Positions 57,074-64,000 of a stretch of DNA of 64,000 nt are shown one piece after another. The notes beneath the pieces are model-generated. The model saw only the letters and a program-made list of their open reading frames with translations, was not told where the DNA came from and ran no database searches. Source of the stretch: Fuerstiella sp. (GTDB taxonomy: Bacteria; Planctomycetota; Planctomycetia; Planctomycetales; Planctomycetaceae); assembly GCA_029245955.1 (NCBI GenBank), contig JAQWOH010000015.1, positions 124,001 to 188,000 on the forward strand. Reading direction: 5' to 3'. The stretch's first letter is position 1. Every line of letters begins with the position of its first letter. The translations under genes were made by a program, and so were the position numbers.

Positions 57074-58042
57074 TTGGCAACATCCGACGACATTCCGAAG
57101 AAAACGCGTCGACAGAAGGCGTTCGCCGTATTGCCGACAATGTTGACGCTCGGCAATGCCATCTGTGGATTCGGTGCCATCACAATTCTGGCGCGTGTTG
57201 GCCCGACATTCGATGTTGTTCCCTCCGATCTGCCCACCGGATTCGATCCCGTTGGTGAAATGGTCTTCGCAGCTTACCTGATATTCCTGGCGATGCTGTT
57301 TGATGCGCTGGACGGCAGTGCCGCCCGGCTGACAAACCAGACCAGTGAATTCGGAGCGATGCTGGACAGCCTGTGCGATGTGGTTAGTTTCGGAGTTGCA
57401 CCGGCGTTCATGATGTTGAAACTCACAAACCCGGCCCACCGTCTGATGGAGACGCTCAGCGTCCCGGGTACAAAACCTGCCGAGGGTGAGAATCTGATTC
57501 CCATGCCGTTTGGTTATAGCCTTGATTTCCTATGGCCAATTGCGGCCTTGTTTCTGGCTTGTGCCATTCTCCGTCTGGCGCGGTTCAATGTCGAGACCGA
57601 CGAAGAGGACGATCATGACGGTTTCAGTGGCCTGCCTTCGCCGGCGGCGGCAGGGGTGATTGCCAGTTTTCCCATTGGAATAAATACTTTCCGACAGCTG
57701 GGTGGTCCCGAATGGGCTGAACCGGTGGCCGGGATTGCTCTGCCCGCTCTGGCAGTACTGCTGCCGTTCATCACCCTGGCCACGGCCGTGCTCATGGTCA
57801 GCCGCATCCGCTACCCGCACATCTTTAATCAGATATTGAAGGGCAACCGAGGCCGGAAACAGTTGCTGCAACTGGTCTTCGCACTCGCACTTATTTTTAT
57901 GGTGCGTGCTCGGGGGATGGTCGTTCCCGTTCTGTTTTGCTGGTTCGCCTTCGCAGGACCGATTCGAGCGGTCTGGGGCAGGTATGTGCGGCCCCTGTTC
58001 AGCAGGGCTGAAGTGACAGATACCGATCCCGGTAATTTATGA
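57074..58042 (+). CDS. pssA: CDP-diacylglycerol-serine O-phosphatidyltransferase
   Basis: 322 residues, integral membrane. The CDP-alcohol phosphatidyltransferase motif is complete: DGSAARLTNQTSEFGAMLDS followed by LCD, i.e. DG-x2-AR-x8-G-x3-D-x3-D. Around six or seven hydrophobic helices follow, with a loop rich in acidic residues (ETDEEDDHDGFSGLPSP). It makes phosphatidylserine, the substrate of the decarboxylase encoded upstream. The start is TTG; the gene starts 117 bases after psd, in the same direction. Confidence 0.92.
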   Translation: MATSDDIPKKTRRQKAFAVLPTMLTLGNAICGFGAITILARVGPTFDVVPSDLPTGFDPVGEMVFAAYLIFLAMLFDALDGSAARLTNQTSEFGAMLDSLCDVVSFGVAPAFMMLKLTNPAHRLMETLSVPGTKPAEGENLIPMPFGYSLDFLWPIAALFLACAILRLARFNVETDEEDDHDGFSGLPSPAAAGVIASFPIGINTFRQLGGPEWAEPVAGIALPALAVLLPFITLATAVLMVSRIRYPHIFNQILKGNRGRKQLLQLVFALALIFMVRARGMVVPVLFCWFAFAGPIRAVWGRYVRPLFSRAEVTDTDPGNL

Positions 58043-58210
58043 GGCGGTGGCCCGTGTTCGCGGAGCGAATCTATGCAAACTTTGGTCGCGGTCGTGCATT
58101 TTTTCTGACATCCGCTAGAATTGCCGTGCAACAAACAACCGCTCAGCAGCGGTATCGATTTCGTGGGTACGTTTCCCCCACACGCCGCCTTTGTTGCACT
58201 GCCACGTTAG

Positions 58211-58849
58211 ATGTTCACCGGTCTCGTTGAAGGACAAGCGACAGTCAGAGTCCTTAAGAAGGAGCCGGCTGGGCTGCGCCTCACGATTGCTCCTGACCGC
58301 GATTGTTTTCCAGCTGCTGACGTCAATATCGGTGACAGCATCTCTGTTTGCGGCTGCTGCCTGACTGTTGTCCGAGTTGCCGCTGAGGGCATGGATTTTG
58401 AGGCGGGGGAAGAAACTCTTTCCAGGACGAGTCTCGGTCAGCTCACAGAAGGCGACCGAATCAATCTCGAACGATCATTAGCTGTCGGGGCACGGCTGGG
58501 CGGGCATTTTGTGCAGGGACATATCGATGGCGTTGCTACGGTTGATTCGATTGACCGCAACCAGGACTGGATCGACATGTGGTTCCGACTGCCGCCAGAG
58601 CTGACTCAGTTGATGGTGCCGAAAGGCTCGGTGGCCGTAGACGGCATCAGTCTGACACTGGTCAATGTGGAATCAGAACGTTTTTCCGTCGCGCTGATTC
58701 CTCATACTCTGGACGTCACGACGCTGGGGCAGCGAACCGTGGGTGCCTTCGTCAATATCGAGCTGGATATTCTGGGTAAGTACGTGGCTAAATTGCTGAG
58801 TGGAGAAGGTGATCACAGTATCTACAGCGACCTTGGGCAGCGCAACTGA
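58211..58849 (+). CDS. ribE: Riboflavin synthase, alpha subunit type
   Basis: 212 residues in two tandem lumazine-binding barrels (~1-97 and ~98-212). MFTGLVEGQATV is the standard opening; SISVCGCCLTVV and the second-repeat VAVDGISLTLVNV carry the ligand-binding positions. It dismutates two 6,7-dimethyl-8-ribityllumazine molecules into riboflavin. No FMN-riboswitch-like structure is evident in the 168 bases upstream. Its TGA is immediately followed by the ksgA start. Confidence 0.95.
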   Translation: MFTGLVEGQATVRVLKKEPAGLRLTIAPDRDCFPAADVNIGDSISVCGCCLTVVRVAAEGMDFEAGEETLSRTSLGQLTEGDRINLERSLAVGARLGGHFVQGHIDGVATVDSIDRNQDWIDMWFRLPPELTQLMVPKGSVAVDGISLTLVNVESERFSVALIPHTLDVTTLGQRTVGAFVNIELDILGKYVAKLLSGEGDHSIYSDLGQRN

Positions 58850-59767
58850 GTGAAAGACAAAGACCGCCAAACTCGATCCTACCTGATGGAGCTGTTCAAG
58901 AAGCACGGCTTCAATCCGCGCTCAGATCTTGGGCAGAACTTTCTGATCGACATCAACCTGATCGAATTTGCGGTCAGGGCTGCTGAGCTTTCGAAAGACG
59001 ATCTTGTGCTGGAAGTCGGACCGGGTACGGGCGGGATGACGACATTTCTGTCGGCTGAGGCAGGCAGAGTCATCAGCGTGGAAGTTGACCGTAACATGTT
59101 CGCTCTGGCTACGGAGGCGACTGAGCACTGCGATAACGTCACCTTGATCAATCGTGACATCCTGAAGAACAAGAATACGATCGCCCCCGAGGTTACAGAC
59201 CTGCTGCATGGCGTGCTGGAGGCTCGACCAGGGAGTAATCTTAAACTCGTGGCAAATCTGCCGTATAGTGTCGCCACCCCGGTTATCTCAAATCTTGTCG
59301 CATCGGATCTGCCGTGGCAAAAAATGGTCTGCACAATCCAGCTGGAACTGGGCGAGAAGATGATCGCGGAACCGGGCACATCCAGCTACGGGGCACTGTC
59401 CGTCTGGCTGCAGTCACAGTGCAGCGTTCGCATCATTCGCCGACTGGGCCCGAAAGTTTTCTGGCCCCGTCCGAAAGTCAATTCGGCCATTGTCAGCATC
59501 TGGCGACATGATGGACGCGGTGACAGGATCGAAGACAGGAAGTTCTTTCTGGATTTTCTGCGGCGACTCTTTCATCACCGTCGGAAGCTGTTGCGACGTG
59601 TTCTGGTGGCAATGTACAGCAAGCAGTTAAGTAAGCCGGAAGTTGATGCCATCCTTGAAGAACAGGGGCACGACCGTGAAACACGGGCCGAAGCACTGGA
59701 TGTGCCCACACTGGTAAAGCTCGGAAACAAATTCTGCACGGCGGTCCGAGACGCCCACGGAGGATAG
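58850..59767 (+). CDS. rsmA: 16S rRNA dimethyladenosine transferase
   Basis: 305 residues, also called KsgA. It dimethylates A1518 and A1519 of 16S rRNA using SAM. The N-terminus has [15 protein letters not shown]; motif I is [26 protein letters not shown] holds the SAM ribose-binding acid; the catalytic motif is [13 protein letters not shown] (NLPY). The C-terminal helical domain ends normally. The GTG start directly abuts the ribE stop, so the two are probably translationally coupled. Confidence 0.94.
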   Translation: MKDKDRQTRSYLMELFKKHGFNPRSDLGQNFLIDINLIEFAVRAAELSKDDLVLEVGPGTGGMTTFLSAEAGRVISVEVDRNMFALATEATEHCDNVTLINRDILKNKNTIAPEVTDLLHGVLEARPGSNLKLVANLPYSVATPVISNLVASDLPWQKMVCTIQLELGEKMIAEPGTSSYGALSVWLQSQCSVRIIRRLGPKVFWPRPKVNSAIVSIWRHDGRGDRIEDRKFFLDFLRRLFHHRRKLLRRVLVAMYSKQLSKPEVDAILEEQGHDRETRAEALDVPTLVKLGNKFCTAVRDAHGG

Positions 59768-59777
59768 GGGAAAAACA

Positions 59778-61259
59778 ATGCACGATCGCATCACTTACAA
59801 GGGACTCACATTCGACGACGTTCTGCTGGAACCAGGCTACAGTGAGGTCGTGCCGTCAGATGTCTCGCTGGATTCCATGCTGACACGGAATATCTCGTTG
59901 AGTGTGCCAATTGTCAGCAGCCCGATGGACACCGTCACAGAAAGTGACATGGCCATTGCGATGGCTCAGTTGGGCGGCATCGGCATAATTCACAAGAATA
60001 TGAGCATCGACCAGCAGGCTTTGCAGGTCGACAGCGTCAAACGCAGTGAGCACGGTGTCATCGTCGACCCTGTCACTCTGCCACCGGAAACCAGTGCCGG
60101 TGAGGCGTCACGAATCATGGACGAACGCAACATCGGAGGCGTTCCCATCACTGTCGATGGAAGGTTGGTGGGCATTCTGACACGTCGAGATCTCCGCTTT
60201 CTGGAAACGAAGGAACGGCCGGTTGCCGAGATCATGACGAAGGACAATCTTGTCACGGCCAGGGAGAATACTGATCTTGAAGAAGCAGAACGAATTCTGC
60301 TGGAAAACAAGGTCGAGAAACTGCTGCTGGTGGACGATCATTATCAACTGAGAGGCATGATCACGATCAAGGATATCGACAAGAACCTGCAGTTTCCGCA
60401 GGCGTCGAAGGATCCTCGCGGTAGATTGCGCGTGGGCGCGGCTGTTGGTATGTACGACCTGGATCGAGTCGCTCAGTTGGTGGAGAAAGGGGTCGATGTT
60501 CTTGTCGTGGACAGTGCTCATGGGCACTCACGCAATGTCATTGAGACCATTCGAGCCATTAAAGACAAATTTGATATCGATGTGATTGCTGGCAATATTG
60601 CGACGGCAGAAGGCGCAAAAGCACTGGCAGATGCCGGAGCGGATGCGGTGAAGGTGGGCATCGGACCGGGATCGATCTGTACAACTCGGATCATTTCCGG
60701 AATCGGCGTTCCACAACTGACGGCCATTTCCAATGCTGCAAAGGCACTGGACGGGTCAGGCGTCCCGATCATTGCTGATGGTGGCATCAGATACAGTGGA
60801 GACATGACAAAAGCTCTTGCTGCCGGAGCATGGACCGCAATGGTTGGTGGTTTGCTGGCCGGAGTTGATGAAAGTCCTGGTGAGATGATTCTTTACCAGG
60901 GTCGAAGCTTCAAGCGTTACCGCGGAATGGGATCGCTGGGAGCCATGGTGAAGGGAAGCAGTGAACGGTACCGCCAGGGCAACGCTGACAGCGGCGACGG
61001 CTCAAAACTGGTTCCCGAAGGCGTGGAAGGTAGAGTCGCTTATAAGGGTGCACTGCAACCCGTTGTGTATCAGTTGACGGGCGGCCTGCGGTCAGGCATG
61101 GGATACGTAGGCGTTGGGTCGATAAAGGATCTCCGCACGAAGGCTCGTTTCATCGAAATTTCTGCGGCATCGGTTAGGGAAAACCATCCACATGACATCG
61201 CAATTACTCAGGAAGCACCGAATTACTCGGTGGAACATTCCGGCGACAAACAATCCTAA
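59778..61259 (+). CDS. guaB: Inosine-5'-monophosphate dehydrogenase
   Basis: 493 residues, the rate-limiting step of guanine nucleotide synthesis (IMP to XMP with NAD). The barrel opens [23 protein letters not shown]. Two CBS domains interrupt it at ~95-210 ([39 protein letters not shown]). The catalytic Cys is in [15 protein letters not shown], the flap carries [11 protein letters not shown], and the mobile 'RYFQ'-type region reads [18 protein letters not shown] and AGGGG precede the ATG, and GGAGG overlaps the rsmA stop region. A downstream gene starts inside its last 68 bases. Confidence 0.97.
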   Translation: MHDRITYKGLTFDDVLLEPGYSEVVPSDVSLDSMLTRNISLSVPIVSSPMDTVTESDMAIAMAQLGGIGIIHKNMSIDQQALQVDSVKRSEHGVIVDPVTLPPETSAGEASRIMDERNIGGVPITVDGRLVGILTRRDLRFLETKERPVAEIMTKDNLVTARENTDLEEAERILLENKVEKLLLVDDHYQLRGMITIKDIDKNLQFPQASKDPRGRLRVGAAVGMYDLDRVAQLVEKGVDVLVVDSAHGHSRNVIETIRAIKDKFDIDVIAGNIATAEGAKALADAGADAVKVGIGPGSICTTRIISGIGVPQLTAISNAAKALDGSGVPIIADGGIRYSGDMTKALAAGAWTAMVGGLLAGVDESPGEMILYQGRSFKRYRGMGSLGAMVKGSSERYRQGNADSGDGSKLVPEGVEGRVAYKGALQPVVYQLTGGLRSGMGYVGVGSIKDLRTKARFIEISAASVRENHPHDIAITQEAPNYSVEHSGDKQS

Positions 61260-62403
61260 GCGATTCGACGGCGGGACCTCGCTGTCGGATATTCTTCGTC
61301 TGAGCATCTGCAGTGTCTTTCTGATCAGCACCTCAGCTGCTCAGCAGAGTTCCGGGCCGGTGTTGAAGCCGGTTCCGGTGGACGGGGTCAAGTCCGCCGG
61401 GCCGACCGCTCCCGTCCCGACACCCCAGTTAAGCCCGGCGATAACCCAAAGCCGCGTTCTGTTAAATGGCTTCAGAAACTCGCGGAACGCAACAACAGTC
61501 CCCGCGTCGCAGGCCAGAGCTTCAAGGTTGCAGACCAACAACATCCTGCTGACAGCAGAAGAAGACGGACTCGCTGGCGTCGCCTCGTTTCCAGGTATGC
61601 CCGGTGAAACCCGACCTGTGCCTGTGCCTCTGACTTCGGTGCCGGAGCCTCCGCAGCAGACAACTGTGGAAGATTCTGGTGAAGCCTCTCATCGCAATAT
61701 CGTGCCCCAACATTTCCCGGCGAAGTCAGGAACTCAAAGCAGGTACAAAACAGATTCCGGTCTGCGCAAGCAACGTCGCAAATCTCGAAGCTTCCATGAC
61801 AGAATCACGCGCTGGACAGCCGGCATGATCGAATTCTATGACCCGGATTTCAAAGAACCGTATGATACCGAGGACTACGAAATGAAAATTCTCGTGGTCT
61901 CTGGAGAAGAAGAATCATCTGAGCAGGTCACTGCCAGCGAATCACAGGGCAGCGGCCTGCTGTCCCGCAAGATATCCGACATTAAGCCGTCACTTGATTA
62001 TGCATGGGGCGCATATACCGATGCGCAGCTGCCGGACGATTTTCATGAGCGGATGGACAACGGTACGTACGTTGCGAAGCTTGCTCCGCGAACAGTGCTA
62101 CAGTGGACGCCATCAAACCTGTGGTATCACCCGTTGTACTTTGAGGATCCCGGACTGGAACGCTACGGACACACACGGCATCCGGTCATACAACCGTTTG
62201 CTTCCACAGGCCGATTCTTCGGTCAGGTTGTCGGCCTGCCGTATCAGGTGGCCCTGCACCCGTTCCATTCACGGGAGTACGCTCTGGGATATTATCAGCC
62301 CGGCGAATGGGCTCCGAAGAAGAAATATCAGATCCCCTTCAACGAAGAAGCGGTTGCATCAGAATTTCTCTGGGTCACCGCACTTGTGCTGCTGATTCCT
62401 TAG
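61192..62403 (+). CDS. Planctomycete-type secreted protein with conserved C-terminal domain
   Basis: 403 residues. An N-terminal hydrophobic stretch ([19 protein letters not shown], ~33-52) looks like a signal peptide after a long n-region. Residues ~55-200 are Pro/Ser/Thr-rich and probably disordered. The C-terminal ~130 residues ([35 protein letters not shown] ... [24 protein letters not shown] ... [15 protein letters not shown]) form a domain that I have seen repeatedly in planctomycete hypothetical proteins; function unknown. The only in-frame start before the signal is ATG 61192, which overlaps guaB by 68 bases in another frame; AGGGA lies upstream. Confidence 0.78.
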   Translation: MTSQLLRKHRITRWNIPATNNPKRFDGGTSLSDILRLSICSVFLISTSAAQQSSGPVLKPVPVDGVKSAGPTAPVPTPQLSPAITQSRVLLNGFRNSRNATTVPASQARASRLQTNNILLTAEEDGLAGVASFPGMPGETRPVPVPLTSVPEPPQQTTVEDSGEASHRNIVPQHFPAKSGTQSRYKTDSGLRKQRRKSRSFHDRITRWTAGMIEFYDPDFKEPYDTEDYEMKILVVSGEEESSEQVTASESQGSGLLSRKISDIKPSLDYAWGAYTDAQLPDDFHERMDNGTYVAKLAPRTVLQWTPSNLWYHPLYFEDPGLERYGHTRHPVIQPFASTGRFFGQVVGLPYQVALHPFHSREYALGYYQPGEWAPKKKYQIPFNEEAVASEFLWVTALVLLIP

Positions 62404-62405
62404 TG

Positions 62406-62429
62406 CGCGTCGGACCGCAGGCCGACGCG
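62406..62429. terminator. Hairpin after the planctomycete-type gene
   Basis: Arms CGCGTCGG and CCGACGCG around ACCGCAGG, two bases past the stop. A second small stem (GCGAG/CTCGC) follows. The loop region resembles that of 27645-27672. Confidence 0.5.
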
Positions 62430-62557
62430 AGCTGACGCTCGCTAGATGCTGATCCGCTCTCGCTGGTCGCTGTATTCGAATCGGCTATGCATAGCCCTCG
62501 CCGCCAGGCGTTTCACGTTCAGATTTGCCCGGCTGGAAAACCGCAAGCGCAGGAAAA

Positions 62558-62587
62558 GAGTCCGGGGCTTTTGTCAGCCCCGGACTC
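62558..62587 (-). terminator. Terminator of the DUF1080 gene
   Basis: Perfect 12-base arms GAGTCCGGGGCT and AGCCCCGGACTC around a 6-base loop; on the minus strand TTTT follows. It lies 25 bases past the stop codon. Confidence 0.75.
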
Positions 62588-62612
62588 CGGCATTTCGGCT
62601 GGCGGCTTGAGC

Positions 62613-63590
62613 CTACTTTCGCACGAACCAGATGTTGCGATAAACAACCGGATTTCCATGCCCCTGCAGGTATAGCAGGCCCGGACCTTCTGCTTCAGGC
62701 AGCTTGCCGGGAGTACCGTGAGGAAGTTCCAGATCGTCGTGAATGGTGATGCCGTTGTGCCGGATCGTCGTTCGAGCATTGACGACCTTCTTGCCGTCTT
62801 CATAACGAGCGGCGGTGAAGTCGATGTCGTACGTCTGCCATGTCAAAGGCGGAAAACAGGCGTTGACGGCTGGTTCGGCGATTGAGTAAATGCCACCGCA
62901 CTCGTTGTTCCTGCCCTCAAGCCCGAATGAATCCAGCACCTGACATTCGTACCGACCCTGCAGATAGACACCGCTGTTACCCCGGGCCTGTCCACGTGCG
63001 TGAGGCTTGAACGGCGTACGAAATTCCAGGTGCATCGAATGGTCCCCGAACTTTTCTTTGCTTTCGCAGTTGGCTGCCAGAAGGTTGCCCATCGTGATTT
63101 CGCCTCGTTCGAAATGTTCGGCGGTTGAACCGTCGAACAGCACAACAGCACCGGCTGGCGGTTTGGCCCCCAGAGTCGGACTCTTGCGTTCGACTTTGTT
63201 CAACGTGCCGACTTCACGATCCTTCTCTGAAAAAATCTGAGCAGAACCACGCACGATGATGGCATGGCCGACTCCATCCGCTGTGAGTTTTGTCATACCG
63301 TCGACCGTTTCCCCGGACGCTTTGAATTTCTTTTCGCCCTCCCAGCCGTCCCCTGGCAGGCCGCCGGGATAGCATACTGCGTCAAACTTGTGATCGCCCA
63401 GGGCAATGACCTGTAGCCCGAACTTCATGTTGTCACCATCCGTCTCCAGCATGCCGCTGTATTCACCCTGAAGCAGATAATCCGTTCCGGCATCTGCCAC
63501 GCTAAGGAATGTTTTTTCCTTGCCGTCCTCCGCCCACACACAGGAACAGACGAACGCAGTCAGTAGGCTGCAGGTGATCAGACGAGTCAT
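62613..63590 (-). CDS. DUF1080 (3-keto-disaccharide hydrolase) domain protein, secreted
   Basis: About 325 residues. Signal peptide MTRLITCSLLTAFVCSCVWA. Residues ~25-130 form a small beta domain (LLQGEYSGMLETDGDNMKFGLQVIALGDHKF). The DUF1080 lectin-like jelly roll (~135-325) begins PPAGAVVLFDGSTAEHFERG, contains NSGVYLQGRYECQVLDSFG and ends GPGLLYLQGHGNPVVYRNIWFVRK, the usual closing. Family members bind or hydrolyse (3-keto-)glycans outside the cytoplasm and are highly amplified in planctomycetes. A longer frame reaches 63614; the ATG at 63590 starts the signal peptide and has GGAG upstream. Confidence 0.88.
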   Translation of the reverse strand: MTRLITCSLLTAFVCSCVWAEDGKEKTFLSVADAGTDYLLQGEYSGMLETDGDNMKFGLQVIALGDHKFDAVCYPGGLPGDGWEGEKKFKASGETVDGMTKLTADGVGHAIIVRGSAQIFSEKDREVGTLNKVERKSPTLGAKPPAGAVVLFDGSTAEHFERGEITMGNLLAANCESKEKFGDHSMHLEFRTPFKPHARGQARGNSGVYLQGRYECQVLDSFGLEGRNNECGGIYSIAEPAVNACFPPLTWQTYDIDFTAARYEDGKKVVNARTTIRHNGITIHDDLELPHGTPGKLPEAEGPGLLYLQGHGNPVVYRNIWFVRK

Positions 63591-63772
63591 ATCAGTGGTA
63601 CTCCAGAAAGGCATGTGTGCGTGAGGAAGGAATTCGCGGCAACAGTTTGCATGAAAAACAACAGGTCAGCTGTCGCCTCGCAACAGAGTTAGACTCCGGT
63701 TGCTCAGTGATTATGACAAATGATGTTCTACAGTCCAGCAATTCGTTCTGACTGAACGTCTGCATGTTTGAC

Positions 63773-64000
63773 CTATGGTGCCAGCCAGTTGCCAGAGGAA
63801 ACAGAACCGTCTTCGTAGGTGAAGCGTGCGCGCAGGTTTCCGTCCGGTCTCAGCAGCAGCCAGTCTGCGATTTTGACAGCACCGGAAATTACGGCGAAGT
63901 TCTCACGAGCTGCCGACAACTGATCACGCTTAGGGATTCGCTGTCTCATATCGTCGGGCAGATTCGATTCCGGCACTGACCGTACTGTTCCGGGTACGTA
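63773..64000 (-). CDS. C-terminal part of an unidentified protein (cut by right edge)
   Basis: The frame is open to the window edge. The visible ~75 residues include PDDMRQRIPKRDQLSAAREN and end RARFTYEDGSVSSGNWLAP. No domain is recognisable. It might also be a short protein starting at the GTG at 63976, but the open frame upstream makes a truncated longer gene equally likely. Confidence 0.4.
   Translation of the reverse strand, partial: YVPGTVRSVPESNLPDDMRQRIPKRDQLSAARENFAVISGAVKIADWLLLRPDGNLRARFTYEDGSVSSGNWLAP

Noticed and set aside
58043-58210. FMN riboswitch upstream of riboflavin synthase
   Set aside because: I looked for the conserved RFN-element segments and found none in these 168 bases.

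Overview
The window looks like a chromosomal segment of a planctomycete (phylum Planctomycetota). The evidence is the protein content, not any marker gene. There are many secreted enzymes of types enriched in that phylum: a DUF1080 family, a Tat-exported Gfo/Idh/MocA oxidoreductase, a PmoA/DUF6807 protein, two SMP-30 propellers, a PQQ-type propeller, an FG-GAP/UnbV protein and SGNH esterases. There is also an uncharacterised protein with a C-terminal '[15 protein letters not shown]' domain that I associate with planctomycetes. GC content appears moderate, starts include ATG, GTG and TTG, and intergenic regions are long and rich in hairpins. No rRNA, CRISPR array or intact transposase was seen.

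Layout. 1-4.2 kb: a heavy-metal RND efflux system (permease cut by the left edge, His-tailed adaptor, divergent TolC-like outer-membrane protein) around a palindromic candidate operator. 4.5-13.7 kb: a TPR protein, a secreted alpha/beta hydrolase, a DapA-like lyase, an SMP-30 propeller, a serine/threonine dehydratase, ApgM-type phosphoglycerate mutase and PgpA. 13.8-21.1 kb: sulfite reductase CysI, an NtrC-type two-component pair, and the rpsO-pnp locus. 21.7-38.1 kb: mostly secreted or catabolic enzymes (lactonase-like propeller, SGNH hydrolases, a broken serine hydrolase, sugar isomerase, Gfo/Idh/MocA oxidoreductase, PmoA-like protein, an SGNH-PhoD fusion, a large esterase), interspersed with aspartate aminotransferase and QueE.

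38.1-51.5 kb is an accessory, decay-rich region that ends at a tRNA-Leu(CAG). It holds a decayed POTRA-like gene, an MMPL transporter translationally coupled to a fragment of an AMP-forming ligase, terminase-like fragments, a lipoprotein, a DUF2330-HEAT membrane protein, and an FG-GAP/TPR lipoprotein candidate. The last gene lies between diverged inverted repeats and near two copies of a transposase 5' end. I read this as an old integration site beside the tRNA; that is inference.

51.9-62.4 kb is a plus-strand, mainly housekeeping block: secreted esterase, Na/Pi cotransporter, PhnP-like MBL hydrolase, phosphatidylserine decarboxylase and synthase (the two steps to phosphatidylethanolamine), riboflavin synthase, RsmA/KsgA, IMP dehydrogenase, and the planctomycete-type protein whose start overlaps guaB. 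The window ends with a DUF1080 protein and the C-terminus of an unidentified protein, both on the minus strand.

The most unusual observations are: (i) palindromes with a single-C centre at the lesions of two independent broken genes; (ii) the SGNH-PhoD fusion; (iii) the repeat-flanked FG-GAP gene near tRNA-Leu; (iv) the truncated adenylation-domain fragment coupled to an MMPL exporter.
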